A stretch of DNA of 64,000 nucleotides from CALXXL01 sp034926605 (GCA_034926605.1 JAYFQV010000001.1:220878-284877), one strand, 5' to 3'. Counted from the stretch's first letter, positions 16,219 through 25,435 are shown. Made by a program: numbers and translations. Notes: generated from the letters alone by a model not told the origin.

Positions 16219-17163
16219 ATGAGTGAAGTTTCCCAGGAGGCGCTGTTCTCATACGAGGAGGTGCGCAAAAATTTCATCAAGAGCGCCTTCCTCGTGGCAA
16301 TCCTGATGGTGATCGCCTTCGGTTTGGCATGGTGGATCGGCTACGAGCTGGGCAACGTGCAGACCGGAATCATGATTGGTCTGCTGGTGGCGCTTGTGGT
16401 GATTCCGCTTCAGATACTTACCGCGAAATGGGCGATTATCGGCATGAGCCGGGGCCGCCGGGCCGATCCCAACGATCCGGCGGAACGCCAGGCCATTCAG
16501 ATACTGGAGGGGCTGGCCATCTCAGCCGGCCTGACCCGGACGCCGGATCTGTACATAATTCCGACCGACGTACCGAATGCGTTTGCTTCCGGAATGAGCG
16601 AGAAGTCGGCGTTTGTGGCAGTGACCGAAGGGTTGCTAAACATGATGGACCGCCAGGAGCTTGAAGGCGTTATCGGCCATGAACTCGGGCATATCCTGCA
16701 CCGCGACATCATGCTCAACCAGCTGGTGGTAGGTCTGATAAGTGTGATCCTGATACTGGCTGTCATCCTGGAGCGGGTGGTATGGCTCAAGGGAATGACC
16801 AGCGGAAGAAGGTCGAATGACCGTAACAGCGGCAACGCCGGAGCGGTAATACTGGTATTTATCCTGATAGCGATACTGATAAGGCCGCTGGCTATGCTGA
16901 TATCTAACCTGCTGCAGATGGCGATTTCGCGCAAGCGGGAATTCGCGGCCGATGCGTGCTCGGTTAGACTTTGCAGCTATTCGGACGGGCTGGCGCGGGC
17001 GCTGGAAAAGCTCGGAGGCACAAAGCCGTACACCAAGCAGGAGATCGACTCGCTGGGCGGTGAACAGCTGGCATGCATGTATATAAACTTTCCGGTGTCC
17101 GGACTGTTTTCGACTCATCCGCCGATTGCGGAAAGGGTACGCCGCCTGCGCAGCATGTACTGA
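16219..17163 (+). CDS. htpX: HtpX-like M48 membrane metalloprotease
   Basis: An integral inner-membrane zinc protease expected to degrade damaged membrane proteins. Two N-terminal membrane segments (about 15-60) are followed by the HELGH zinc site near residue 154, two further membrane segments (about 170-225) and the third ligand region REFAADA near 240. The 314 residues match HtpX. It is in an operon with lemA and ends in a strong terminator. Confidence 0.92.
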   Translation: MSEVSQEALFSYEEVRKNFIKSAFLVAILMVIAFGLAWWIGYELGNVQTGIMIGLLVALVVIPLQILTAKWAIIGMSRGRRADPNDPAERQAIQILEGLAISAGLTRTPDLYIIPTDVPNAFASGMSEKSAFVAVTEGLLNMMDRQELEGVIGHELGHILHRDIMLNQLVVGLISVILILAVILERVVWLKGMTSGRRSNDRNSGNAGAVILVFILIAILIRPLAMLISNLLQMAISRKREFAADACSVRLCSYSDGLARALEKLGGTKPYTKQEIDSLGGEQLACMYINFPVSGLFSTHPPIAERVRRLRSMY

Positions 17164-17196
17164 CAAATCATACCAACGCGCTAGCGAAACAGACAC

Positions 17197-17230
17197 AAAA
17201 AAATCCGGCCAGACTACTGGCCGGATTTTT
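17197..17230 (+). terminator. Rho-independent terminator of lemA-htpX
   Basis: A long stem AAATCCGGCCAG/CTGGCCGGATTT with an ACTA loop and flanking A and T runs, so it can act in both directions. Confidence 0.92.
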
Positions 17231-17516
17231 GCATTTGCATGGAGAGATTTTTCGTTTTGCGAGGGCGAAGCGGCACAGGATTCTCGCAGGAGCCGCAAAG
17301 ATTGGTGTAGCAAGTAATTTATATTCCAAGCAACAGTTGTTGGTTTTATATGATTATTTGAACTTATATGTGAATTGTTTGACTTTTAGGCTTTAAATGA
17401 ATTAATTACAACATTATATTTACATAGGTCGGGAGAATTTGCGGAGGCGGTTGGACATCATTGATGTCAACCGGTCAGCGTGGGATTGAATTAAATAATC
17501 AGGAGAGGGGGTAAAA
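17231..17516 (+). promoter_or_regulatory. AT-rich leader region of the lipoprotein gene
   Basis: No gene is visible. A TATATT at 17415-17420 has a poor TTAAAT 16 bp upstream. A near-perfect inverted repeat (GGTTGGACATCA at 17449-17460, TTGATGTCAACC at 17461-17472) lies in what would be the 5' leader, about 45 nt before the start codon. Confidence 0.4.
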
Positions 17517-18590
17517 ATGAAATCATTATCGTTGCGCGGTTTCTCGGTGCTGCTGCTGTGTCTGGCTTTATCCGGTTGCAAGTCAACCCGCAATACATTT
17601 CTGCCGCCGCATCCGAATTCGGACTGCGCCAGGGACGTAAAAATTTCCATTAAAATGATGTCGTATGATGAAATGATGCGGTATCTCCATGGCGAAATTG
17701 AAAAGTTGCCGGAAGGAGACGACCGTCAGTTCATTCAGGACAAAATCAAGTATTTTGAAACGCCAGACATTAAGTTACTATACGGAAAGAAGATATATGA
17801 TACTACCACGCGGAGTTCGGGAGAAGGCGAAGCCAGCATGCTGGCCGCCTATGCGTTGAAAGAGTCGATCGAGTTTATTCAATATCAGATGGAACAGGAA
17901 GCCATGACCTATACGGCCACATTCTCAAAGACGCAGACTTTCGACACATTCTACAAGATCAATGGCGGTAAATTCTGTTTCAACTATGCGGGATTCGAAG
18001 TTGCGAGGACAACTCTTGACAGCTATGGCAACGAGATTCCAGGATTCAGGATGATTTGCCTGCTAAAAGCATCGGAAGACGGATCGGCCATATTCATAGA
18101 ACCGATATATCTTCAGGTGAACAACGCCAAAGCCAAAGTGCTTTCTTATTCTGCGTGGAAGTTCTGGACTTATCCCTACTTGTGGGCGCTGGAACCGGGG
18201 CATTGCCTAAATGCCAGGGTTCTGGTCAAGCTTACCATATTTTGGGTCGAAAAAAGCCAGAGCGACCGGGTGTTGATCGGCAAGAGCGCCGAACTGGTGG
18301 CCGATGCGATCGCCATAGACAATTATGAATTGAATGGGACACCGGAATGGAGGAGCGCCCTCGCGGAGTATGGCTCCGTCAGCCTGCTCCAACTACCACC
18401 TTATTCCAAGGATACACGGGACGATACGAAAACAGGAGGCCGCGGTCCGTTCCGAATTTCCGTCATTGTCACCGAGCAGGACCCTAATAATGCCCAGCAG
18501 TATATTACGGCGGGAGCGGAATTCGTAAACCAGCGGAAAGGCGAGTGGGTTGGGATTGGTACGGCGCTGCTGGAAGAAGCCCCCCGGTAA
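17517..18590 (+). CDS. Lipoprotein of unknown function
   Basis: 357 residues with a classic lipoprotein signal: basic start, hydrophobic core and lipobox LSGC with the lipidated Cys at residue 21. After cleavage it would be membrane-anchored outside the cytoplasm. GGAGAGGGGG precedes the ATG. The mature part is mixed alpha/beta with no domain I recognise. Base composition is less GC-rich than its neighbours. It appears to be monocistronic. Confidence 0.8.
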   Translation: MKSLSLRGFSVLLLCLALSGCKSTRNTFLPPHPNSDCARDVKISIKMMSYDEMMRYLHGEIEKLPEGDDRQFIQDKIKYFETPDIKLLYGKKIYDTTTRSSGEGEASMLAAYALKESIEFIQYQMEQEAMTYTATFSKTQTFDTFYKINGGKFCFNYAGFEVARTTLDSYGNEIPGFRMICLLKASEDGSAIFIEPIYLQVNNAKAKVLSYSAWKFWTYPYLWALEPGHCLNARVLVKLTIFWVEKSQSDRVLIGKSAELVADAIAIDNYELNGTPEWRSALAEYGSVSLLQLPPYSKDTRDDTKTGGRGPFRISVIVTEQDPNNAQQYITAGAEFVNQRKGEWVGIGTALLEEAPR

Positions 18591-18615
18591 TCATTACCAT
18601 ACGGCCAGCCATGCG

Positions 18616-18642
18616 CGGCTTGCGATTTCTGATCGCAAGCCG
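18616..18642 (+). terminator. Hairpin after the lipoprotein gene, weak terminator
   Basis: A perfect 11-bp stem CGGCTTGCGAT/ATCGCAAGCCG with a 5-nt loop. There is no clean T run after it. Confidence 0.5.
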
Positions 18643-18713
18643 TCAACTATTATAAGGTTATGGGGCAAACCACTGAAAGCGATGTCAGCAGATTTAAATT
18701 CTGCGCGTTGAGC

Positions 18714-18753
18714 AAAAACAACGAGCGAGCCGCCACGTTAGGCAAACTCGCTC
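18714..18753 (-). terminator. Terminator after tRNA-Leu
   Basis: Stem GAGCGAG/CTCGCTC (18753-18747 with 18729-18723) with a 17-nt loop, followed on the minus strand by TTGTTTTTG. Confidence 0.65.
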
Positions 18754-18773
18754 ATTATCAATTCGTTACAAAA

Positions 18774-18857
18774 TGGTATCCGGGACGGGAATCGAACCCG
18801 TAAGGGTTGCCCCAGTTGATTTTAAGTCAACTGCGTTTGCCATTTCGCCACCCGGAC
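18774..18857 (-). tRNA. tRNA-Leu (anticodon TAA)
   Basis: 84 nt with encoded CCA, a long class II variable arm, GGTTCGATTCC T arm, and anticodon loop CTTAAAA reading TAA. The acceptor stem GTCCGGG/CCCGGAT closes with a G-U pair at position 1-72. Confidence 0.95.
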
Positions 18858-18938
18858 GTCTTAATTAAGATACCACCGAAATGGCACAAAATCAACCCGG
18901 GCGGCGAGCAAGCAACGCATGTTGACTGTTTTTAGAGG

Positions 18939-19319
18939 TTATTCCGAACGTTTTTCGATTTCGTCCAGATACTTCCTCAGTTCGCTTATGTCGTTTTTGG
19001 TAAGCTTGTCTCGCTTCACGAAGAAGCTGAGCAATTCGGCCGCGCTGCCGGCAAAAGCATTTCGCTTGAATATCTCGGCAGCGGTGTCGGTGTAGTCATC
19101 CTTTGAGGTGATCGGAGTGTAGAGGTAGGCACGACGCACTCCCTCCTGGCGCACGGCGCCTTTTTTCACCAACCGCCCCAAAAGCGTGACCACAGTGGTT
19201 ACGCTCCAGACGTTGTTCTTCTGGACTTCGCGTACGATTTCCGGTGACGCCAGCGGCGATTTCCGCCAGAGCACCTTCATCACTTCAAGTTCAGCATCAG
19301 AAATTTGTTTCGTTTTCAT
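18939..19319 (-). CDS. BlaI/MecI/CopY-family transcriptional repressor
   Basis: 126 residues: a winged-helix domain (ISDAELEVMKVLW, then VTTVVTLLGRLVKKGAV as recognition region) and a C-terminal dimerisation part. AGGAGG precedes the ATG. In BlaI/MecI systems a membrane sensor protease (BlaR1/M56) is adjacent; none is here, so it may sense through another protein or be a metal-type CopY relative. Its probable promoter at 19617-19589 overlaps a TGTA-N3-TACA element, suggesting autoregulation. Confidence 0.85.
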   Translation of the reverse strand: MKTKQISDAELEVMKVLWRKSPLASPEIVREVQKNNVWSVTTVVTLLGRLVKKGAVRQEGVRRAYLYTPITSKDDYTDTAAEIFKRNAFAGSAAELLSFFVKRDKLTKNDISELRKYLDEIEKRSE

Positions 19320-19495
19320 TTTTCCCTCCTAAATGAAAAGCGACCCATTAAAGTACACGCGGCAAAGCAAAATGCAAAAGTTTACGCAAGGTTTTTTCAA
19401 TTAATTTTTTAGAAAAACCATCTCCTCTACTTGGAGCCGCGTTTGTCTCTGCCTTTCCTGGGTCAATTACATGCTTTTTGTAGATCACGGCCCGC

Positions 19496-19567
19496 TCATT
19501 GCGCCGTTGAGGCAACCATGAGCGCCAACACGCCTGCACAATCGTGCCTGTCGCGTCTAATCGACAT
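19496..19567 (-). CDS. Possible 23-residue leader peptide upstream of the BlaI-type gene
   Basis: ATG at 19567 is preceded by GGAGGAGG and lies just downstream of the inferred transcription start, so it would be the first frame read on the BlaI mRNA. The peptide (begins MSIRRDRHD, then hydrophobic AGVLALMVAS) stops 176 nt before the repressor gene. It may be a leader peptide, a remnant of a longer gene, or chance; nothing in the 19320-19495 stretch is otherwise recognisable. Confidence 0.35.
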   Translation of the reverse strand: MSIRRDRHDCAGVLALMVASTAQ

Positions 19568-19585
19568 CTGTTTCCTCCTCCACTT

Positions 19586-19617
19586 TGTAAAATACATCAA
19601 ATAAAAGTGAAAGTCAA
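19586..19617 (-). promoter_or_regulatory. Promoter and possible operator of the BlaI-type gene
   Basis: TTGACT (19617-19612) and TATTTT (19594-19589) are 17 bp apart on the minus strand. The -10 lies inside an inverted repeat TGTA-AAA-TACA (19586-19596), built from the TACA/TGTA half-sites used by this repressor family, though in inverted order. Confidence 0.5.
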
Positions 19618-19647
19618 TACTATTTTTCGATATTTACTACAAAAAAC

Positions 19648-19686
19648 TTGCAAATCAGTTAGGACATGATATATTTAGTGGCTAAA
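19648..19686 (+). promoter_or_regulatory. Promoter and possible MarR operator of the efflux operon
   Basis: TTGCAA (19648-19653) and TATATT (19670-19675), 16 bp apart. A 13-bp inverted repeat TTTAG-TGG-CTAAA (19674-19686) covers the end of the -10 and the expected start site, a natural position for repression by the MarR protein encoded 18 nt downstream. Confidence 0.65.
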
Positions 19687-19703
19687 CAAAAACGAAGAGG
19701 GTA

Positions 19704-20174
19704 ATGGAAAAAGAAAGTTCACATTCACGGATTTGGAAACTTCTGTTTCAAACCGCCGAAGCACTGCGCAACGCCCATGCCAGGACTGTGGCTCAAACGC
19801 CCATGCCCGAGGTGACGATTTCGCAGATGCGGGTGATGAGTTGTATTTTTTTCAGCTCCACCGGGTCGGCAAAAATCAAGGATATAGCCGCAGAGCTTGG
19901 AATAACATCGGGCGGGGTCTCGCAAATTGTGGACAACCTGGTGAAATACGGTCTGGTTGAGCGCCGGATCGACGATAATGATCGCAGAGCCGTAAGCATC
20001 AGCCTGTCACCCAACGGTCAGCGTTGCCGGGTTGAGGTGGGCAAGACATTCACCGAGATAGCCGGTAGAATGCTGGATGATGTCAGCGAGGAGAAACTCT
20101 GTACGGTTATCGAAGTACTGGAAAAGATGCTGAGCGTAGTGCAAAAGGAAAGACAACTTCAGGAGAGAGAGTAA
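19704..20174 (+). CDS. MarR-family transcriptional regulator
   Basis: 156 residues with a winged helix: AKIKDIAAELGITSGGVSQIVDNL as helix-turn-helix and the family wing motif DDNDRRAVSISLS. It is the first gene of an operon with an RND pump, so it is probably the local repressor, relieved by a phenolic or drug ligand as in MexR/EmrR-type control. The ligand cannot be read from sequence. Confidence 0.9.
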   Translation: MEKESSHSRIWKLLFQTAEALRNAHARTVAQTPMPEVTISQMRVMSCIFFSSTGSAKIKDIAAELGITSGGVSQIVDNLVKYGLVERRIDDNDRRAVSISLSPNGQRCRVEVGKTFTEIAGRMLDDVSEEKLCTVIEVLEKMLSVVQKERQLQERE

Positions 20175-20178
20175 TATT

Positions 20179-21285
20179 ATGGATTCGAGGATGAAAATTG
20201 TGTTGGCGCTGTTTGGGTGCCTGCTGGCAACTGGCCCGATTGCGAGGGCGCAGGGTCCCGGCGGACCGCAGAAAGCGGCGGTGGTGGAGGTCGGCAAGGT
20301 GGTCGAGGCCGAGGACATGGACAGCCGGCGTTATACCGGCCAGGTGGTTTCGCAGGCAAGCGTGCAGATCGTTACGCGGGTATCCGGCGAGATTCTCGAG
20401 GTGGGATTCACCGACGGCGCACCGGTCAAGAAAGGCCAGATGCTGTACAAGCTGGACCCGATCCAGTACGAAGCCGCGGTCAAGGGCTGCGAAGCGAAGA
20501 TCGGCGAGAGCAAGGCAAAACTTGAGTATGCACAAAACAGTTTTGACCGCAACAACGCGCTGTACAAGCAAAATGCCGGCAGCAAGGACAGCATGGAAAA
20601 CTCCCGCAGCGTACTGATGATCGCCAAGGCGTCTCTTCTGAGCGCCGAGGCGGAACTGATCACCGCTAACGACAATCTCAAGAACGCCACCATCGTGGCT
20701 CCGATCAACGGCATCGCCGGTGTCACCAACTACACGGTCGGCAACTACATCACGCCGGCCTCCGGCGTGCTGGTAACCATCATCCAGGTACAGCCTATCC
20801 GCGTGCGCTTTTCCATAAGCACCGGCGACTATCTGTCGATGTTCGGCAGCCTGAAAGAGCTGAAGGAAAACAGCACGGTCAAGCTGCGCCTGGCGGACGG
20901 CAGCTGGTATGACGAACCCGGCGAGATCGAACTCATAAACAACGAGGCGAACAGCCGTACCGACACCGTCCAGATTTTCGCCAGCTTCCCGAACAAAAAC
21001 TATAAACTGATCGCCGGCGGTACGGTCGGAGTAACACTGTCCCGACGGGTGGGACGAACGCTGGCAGCGGTCGTACCATCGGCGGTGATGGTCGACAACA
21101 ACGGCAGCTACGTTTATGTGGTGGACAAGGACAGCAAGGCGGAGCGGCGCCCGGTGATAATCGGTAACGCCACCGACGAACTTCAGCTCATCAAGGGTGG
21201 GCTGAAGCTTGGCGAAACCGTGGTGACAAAAGGCACCCACAAAGTAATGCCCGGAGCCCCGGTCGCGCCGGTGCAGGGCAATTAG
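20179..21285 (+). CDS. RND efflux periplasmic adaptor (membrane fusion protein)
   Basis: 368 residues: signal peptide (hydrophobic core to about residue 24), lipoyl-like half-motifs (RVSGEILEVGFTDGAPVKKGQMLYKLD and VAPINGIAGVTNYTVGNYI) flanking a helical hairpin, and beta-barrel and proximal domains. It links the inner-membrane pump to an outer-membrane channel. No TolC-like gene is present in the window. Four bases separate it from the MarR gene. Confidence 0.92.
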   Translation: MDSRMKIVLALFGCLLATGPIARAQGPGGPQKAAVVEVGKVVEAEDMDSRRYTGQVVSQASVQIVTRVSGEILEVGFTDGAPVKKGQMLYKLDPIQYEAAVKGCEAKIGESKAKLEYAQNSFDRNNALYKQNAGSKDSMENSRSVLMIAKASLLSAEAELITANDNLKNATIVAPINGIAGVTNYTVGNYITPASGVLVTIIQVQPIRVRFSISTGDYLSMFGSLKELKENSTVKLRLADGSWYDEPGEIELINNEANSRTDTVQIFASFPNKNYKLIAGGTVGVTLSRRVGRTLAAVVPSAVMVDNNGSYVYVVDKDSKAERRPVIIGNATDELQLIKGGLKLGETVVTKGTHKVMPGAPVAPVQGN

Positions 21286-21306
21286 ACAGACAGGATTCCA
21301 GAATAA

Positions 21307-24300
21307 ATGTTTTCCAAGATATTCATAGAGCGCCCTCGTTTTGCCATCGTCATAAGCGTGGTTCTGGTATTGGCCGGGGTGATATCACTTTACAAACTTC
21401 CGGTGGCGGAATACCCGGAAATCGCACCTCCCACCCTCACCGTGGAAGCCAACTATCCCGGCGCCAGCGCCGACGTGGTGGTGGAAACGGTCGGTTCGCC
21501 GATTGAGGATGAGATCAACGGAGTGGAGGATTTGCTATACTATTCCAGCAGCTCCGATAACTACGGCAACTATTCGTGTTCCGTGACGTTCAAATCCGGA
21601 ACCGACACCGACATCGCGATGGTGAACCTCCAGAACGCGGTGAAGCGGGCCGAGCCGAAGCTGCCCAGCGACGTGACCAAGAACGGCATCGCCGTAACCA
21701 AGCGCGGATCCGATATTCTCGCAATCTTTGCGTTTATGACCGACGGCAAGTCGATGGACCTGATGGAGCTTAACAACTATGTGGACACCAACGTCAAAGA
21801 CGCGGTGGCCCGTATAGACGGCGTGGCCAACGCCAACGTCATGTCGCTTCAGGAATACTCCATGCGCATCTGGCTCGACCCGATCCGCATGGCAGGACTG
21901 GCCATATCCACCTCCGACATAACCAAGGCGGTGGAATCGCAAAACATCCAGGCCGCCGCCGGCAGCATAGGTTCCGAAAACAGCAACAAGTTCGTCAACT
22001 ACAAACTCAACGTCCGCGGACGGCTCAAGACCGCCGAGGAATTCGGCGACATCATCCTGCGTCACGATACCGACGGCAGCATCGTCCGCATGCGCGACGT
22101 GGCCAGAGTGGAAGTCGGCGCAAGCAGCTACACCGGCCATTTCGTCTACAACGGCAAGGAAGCCGTCGGCATGATGGTCTACCGCACCCCGGAGGCCAAC
22201 GCCATCGGCACCGTCAACCGGGTCAAAGCGGAATTGGAAGTATGGGAGAAGCGGTTCCCGGCCGGCGTCAGCTACGAGGTGGCCTACGACCCCACCGAGT
22301 TCATCAACGTGACCCTGAGCGAGATCGTGACAACGCTGATCTCGGCACTGTGCCTGGTGGTGTTGATCACCTGGGTGTTCCTGCAGGACTGGCGGGCAAC
22401 CCTGATTCCGTCGATTGCCATTCCGGTGGCGCTGATCGGCACGTTCCCGTTCATGCTGGCTCTCGGATACAGCGTGAACGTGCTGACCATGTTCGGGCTG
22501 ATTCTGGTGATCGGCTCGTTGTGCGACGACGCGATCGTGGTGGTCGAAAACTGCCAGTCGCTGATGGAACGCGAAGGGCTGTCGCCGCGGAAAGCGGCGT
22601 TCAAATGCATGTCCCAGATCACCGGCGCAATCATTGCGACCACGCTGGTGACGGTGGCCTGCTACGCGCCACTGGCATTCTACGGCGGCATGGTGGGCGA
22701 AATCTATATTCAGTTCGCGGTGACCATGTGCATCTCGCTGTGCCTGTCCACCGTGGTGGCGATGACGCTCTCCCCGGCACTGTGCGCGATCCTGCTTCGC
22801 AAGCCGGACGGACACACCCCGGTCTTATTCAAGCCGTTCAATTTCGTGCTTGACGGCTCACGCAAGATATACTCGTTCAGCGTCGGCATGCTGGTGCGGC
22901 GCGCGTTGCTGACGCTGGTGCTGTTCGGCGGCGCGCTCGTCGTGGCGTATTTCGGATTCTCCAAGCTGGACAGTTCGTTCCTGCCGGATGAGGACAAAGG
23001 CGTGATATTCTGCAACATCGAACTGCCTCCGGGCGCATCGGTCGCCCGTACCAACGAAGTGCTTGAGGAGTTCGCTGAATGCGTCCGCACCGTTCCCGGC
23101 ATCGAAACCGTGATGCAGGCCTCCGGCTTCAGCATCATGTCCGGCGACGGCGAAAACGTCGGCTTGTGCATCATCCGGCTGGACGACTGGGACAAACGCA
23201 CAACTCCGGACACCCAGATCGAGGCCATCATGGGCATGATCCAAGCCCGGGTCAGCTCCATTCCGGATGCCAACATCATGTGCTTCCAACCCCCGGCCAT
23301 CATGGGGCTGGGCGCGTCCGGCGGCGCCTCCTTCGACCTCTGCGCCATCGGCGACGTGGACGCCGGCGAGCTCTCGGTCAACGCCAAGAAATTGACGCGA
23401 TCCCTGTTCTCGCATCATGACATGGTAATGTACGCGATGACCGCCTACAATGCCGACACGCCGCAGCTGTTCCTGGACATCGACCGCGAAAAGGCCGAAA
23501 CCCTCGGCGTGGAGGCCGGCACCATATTCTCCACTCTCCAGAGCAAATTGGCCAGTTTGTACATCAACGACTTCACGCTTCTCGGCCGTAACTACAAGGT
23601 CAAGATGCAGTCCACCGCCGACTACCGTTCCACCCTTGACGACATCCGCGAGATACAAGTCAAAAGCGATTCCGGCGAAATGGTGCCGCTTAGTTCGCTG
23701 GCCAAACTGCGCTACATGGTCGGACCCCGCGTGATAACCCGGTTCAACAAGATGCCCTGCGCCGAATTCACCGTGCAGGCGCTGCCCGGCGTAAGCTCGC
23801 AGAAGATATTCGAGTTGGTGGAAAGTCAGCCGCTGCCCGCCAACTACCATATCGAATGGACCGGCCTGAGCTATCAGGAAAAAGAGAACCGCGGCCAGAT
23901 ATGGTTCCTGATGACGCTGGCGCTGTTGTTCGCCTATTTGTTCCTGGTTGCTCAATACGAGTCGTGGACGATTCCGGTTCCGGTCATGCTCTCGGTCGGC
24001 TTCGCGCTGCTTGGCGCGGTGGTAGGACTTCACCTCAAGGACATGACGCTCAGCATCTATGCGCAGCTCGGCATGGTGATGCTGATCGGACTTTCAGCCA
24101 AGAACGCGATCCTCATGGTGGAATTCTCCAAACAGGAACGCGAACACGGCAAAACGGTGGCTGAAGCGGCAATGAGCGGCGCAAATCTGCGCTACCGCGC
24201 GGTGCTGATGACCGCGTGGAGCTTCCTGGTCGGCGTGTTCCCGCTGGTGATCGCCGACGGCGCCGGTTCCGGCAGCCGCAAAGCGATCGGCATAACCACC

Positions 24301-24423
24301 TTCTCCGGCATGCTGCTGGCCACTCTGGTGGGCATCATATTCACGCCGGCGCTTTATGCAACGTTCCAGCGGATACGCGAATGGGTTAAGCGCAAACTCC
24401 ACTGGCATGAGCGTGAAGAATAA
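21307..24423 (+). CDS. RND multidrug efflux transporter (AcrB/MexB-like, HAE1)
   Basis: 1038 residues, the normal length, with twelve expected membrane segments and two large periplasmic loops. The proton-relay aspartates are seen as CDDAIVVVENC in TM4 and the lysine as SAKNAILMVEF in TM10. It exports hydrophobic compounds using the proton gradient. Usual RND leading sequence FIERPRFA is present at the N-terminus. It forms an operon with the MarR and adaptor genes and ends before a strong bidirectional terminator. Confidence 0.95.
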   Translation: MFSKIFIERPRFAIVISVVLVLAGVISLYKLPVAEYPEIAPPTLTVEANYPGASADVVVETVGSPIEDEINGVEDLLYYSSSSDNYGNYSCSVTFKSGTDTDIAMVNLQNAVKRAEPKLPSDVTKNGIAVTKRGSDILAIFAFMTDGKSMDLMELNNYVDTNVKDAVARIDGVANANVMSLQEYSMRIWLDPIRMAGLAISTSDITKAVESQNIQAAAGSIGSENSNKFVNYKLNVRGRLKTAEEFGDIILRHDTDGSIVRMRDVARVEVGASSYTGHFVYNGKEAVGMMVYRTPEANAIGTVNRVKAELEVWEKRFPAGVSYEVAYDPTEFINVTLSEIVTTLISALCLVVLITWVFLQDWRATLIPSIAIPVALIGTFPFMLALGYSVNVLTMFGLILVIGSLCDDAIVVVENCQSLMEREGLSPRKAAFKCMSQITGAIIATTLVTVACYAPLAFYGGMVGEIYIQFAVTMCISLCLSTVVAMTLSPALCAILLRKPDGHTPVLFKPFNFVLDGSRKIYSFSVGMLVRRALLTLVLFGGALVVAYFGFSKLDSSFLPDEDKGVIFCNIELPPGASVARTNEVLEEFAECVRTVPGIETVMQASGFSIMSGDGENVGLCIIRLDDWDKRTTPDTQIEAIMGMIQARVSSIPDANIMCFQPPAIMGLGASGGASFDLCAIGDVDAGELSVNAKKLTRSLFSHHDMVMYAMTAYNADTPQLFLDIDREKAETLGVEAGTIFSTLQSKLASLYINDFTLLGRNYKVKMQSTADYRSTLDDIREIQVKSDSGEMVPLSSLAKLRYMVGPRVITRFNKMPCAEFTVQALPGVSSQKIFELVESQPLPANYHIEWTGLSYQEKENRGQIWFLMTLALLFAYLFLVAQYESWTIPVPVMLSVGFALLGAVVGLHLKDMTLSIYAQLGMVMLIGLSAKNAILMVEFSKQEREHGKTVAEAAMSGANLRYRAVLMTAWSFLVGVFPLVIADGAGSGSRKAIGITTFSGMLLATLVGIIFTPALYATFQRIREWVKRKLHWHEREE

Positions 24424-24477
24424 GGTTTGACCACGGGCGGGCCGGGTTCCGGCCCGCCAAAGCGGCAAAAAAAAATC

Positions 24478-24514
24478 GGCGGCGACGTTTCAAACAAACG
24501 TCGCCGCCGTTTTC
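24478..24514. terminator. Bidirectional Rho-independent terminator
   Basis: Perfect 13-bp stem GGCGGCGACGTTT/AAACGTCGCCGCC with a 5-nt loop. A T-rich stretch follows on the plus strand and a nine-base A run precedes it (24467-24475), so it can end both the RND operon and the convergent PurN-like gene. A second GC hairpin lies at 24435-24458. Confidence 0.9.
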
Positions 24515-24538
24515 TTCGGCCGAACAAATTTCGGAACC

Positions 24539-25435
24539 TTATGCGAACAGCGGCAAAACTCCACCGTCGGCCGAGAACTCGACCGTACACACCTCACGCC
24601 AATCTCCACCGGCATGAAACAGCAGATTGCCGGCATCGTCCGAGGCGTACATGCCGGAAGCAAAGCAGGAGGCTACCCGCGGCAGCACCACATGATCCCC
24701 CGCATATTTCAGCTGATCCTGATTGAAGGCGGCAATCTCCTCAAGCAGATCGCGGTAGCCGCCGACCGGCCGCTTGCCGGGCCGACTGGCCGCAACGCCG
24801 CGCAACTCTTCCAGCGAGGCTCCGCGCAGGTCCAGCGGCATCGGTGCCGATATGCCGAGAATCGGGCCGTCGTCCATATTGGACGCCCCGGGCAGCAGGG
24901 GCTGCGCCACCATGACACTGCTGCGGATGGCCGGAAGCCCCGCCAGAATTGCCAGCTCCACCGGAATGGTGTGCAGCCCGACCAGCAGACGGCGTCCGGA
25001 ATCGTCGGTCACGGTAAGATCGCCGGGATGGACGTTCAAACAGGGATAGGCGCCGGTTACACCGCAAAGCGGAACGAATCCGGCGAAAATTGCAAAATCC
25101 AGTTCCAGCGGGCGAAGCTTTTCCAGCAGCATCCGCGTCCATTGCTCGCGCAATTCCCAGCAATGCGGCGTGGCCAGCGAAATGCGCGGCTCGCCATTGG
25201 CATGATAAAACTCACGGATCGACAAGGCGACCAGCGGCACGCCGTAAAGTCCGGCCAACTCGGCGGCCCGACTTTTCTCCGGATTGTCGGTCACTATGGC
25301 GGCGATCTCGTATTCCGGCGCGCCGCCGCAGGCGGCAAGTTTCAGAATAACCTCGGCGTTGCTGCCGGAACCGGACATGAATATCGCGGTACGCGGGCGT
25401 TCATCGCCACGCGGGGTAAAAAACGGCTTGTTCAA
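24539..25435 (-). CDS. PurN-like formyltransferase-family protein with C-terminal extension
   Basis: Resembles glycinamide ribonucleotide formyltransferase: MSGSGSNAEVIL near the start matches the phosphate-binding loop, and CLNVHPGDLTV carries the histidine/aspartate region of the active site. The start is TTG 25435, because GAGGGA precedes it and the only promoter (25497-25470) lies downstream of any longer start. At 298 residues it is about 100 longer than PurN. The usual catalytic N-H-D set is not fully evident (asparagine position reads as FAGFVPL). It may use a different formyl acceptor. It is monocistronic. Confidence 0.65.
   Translation of the reverse strand: MNKPFFTPRGDERPRTAIFMSGSGSNAEVILKLAACGGAPEYEIAAIVTDNPEKSRAAELAGLYGVPLVALSIREFYHANGEPRISLATPHCWELREQWTRMLLEKLRPLELDFAIFAGFVPLCGVTGAYPCLNVHPGDLTVTDDSGRRLLVGLHTIPVELAILAGLPAIRSSVMVAQPLLPGASNMDDGPILGISAPMPLDLRGASLEELRGVAASRPGKRPVGGYRDLLEEIAAFNQDQLKYAGDHVVLPRVASCFASGMYASDDAGNLLFHAGGDWREVCTVEFSADGGVLPLFA

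Noticed and set aside
19348..19539. A 63-codon minus-strand frame upstream of the BlaI-type gene
   Set aside because: Its start has no ribosome site; the better signalled frame in this region is the 23-codon one at 19567.
20107..24033. Several long minus-strand frames opposite the adaptor and RND pump genes
   Set aside because: Shadows of the plus-strand genes; no promoter, ribosome site or motif.
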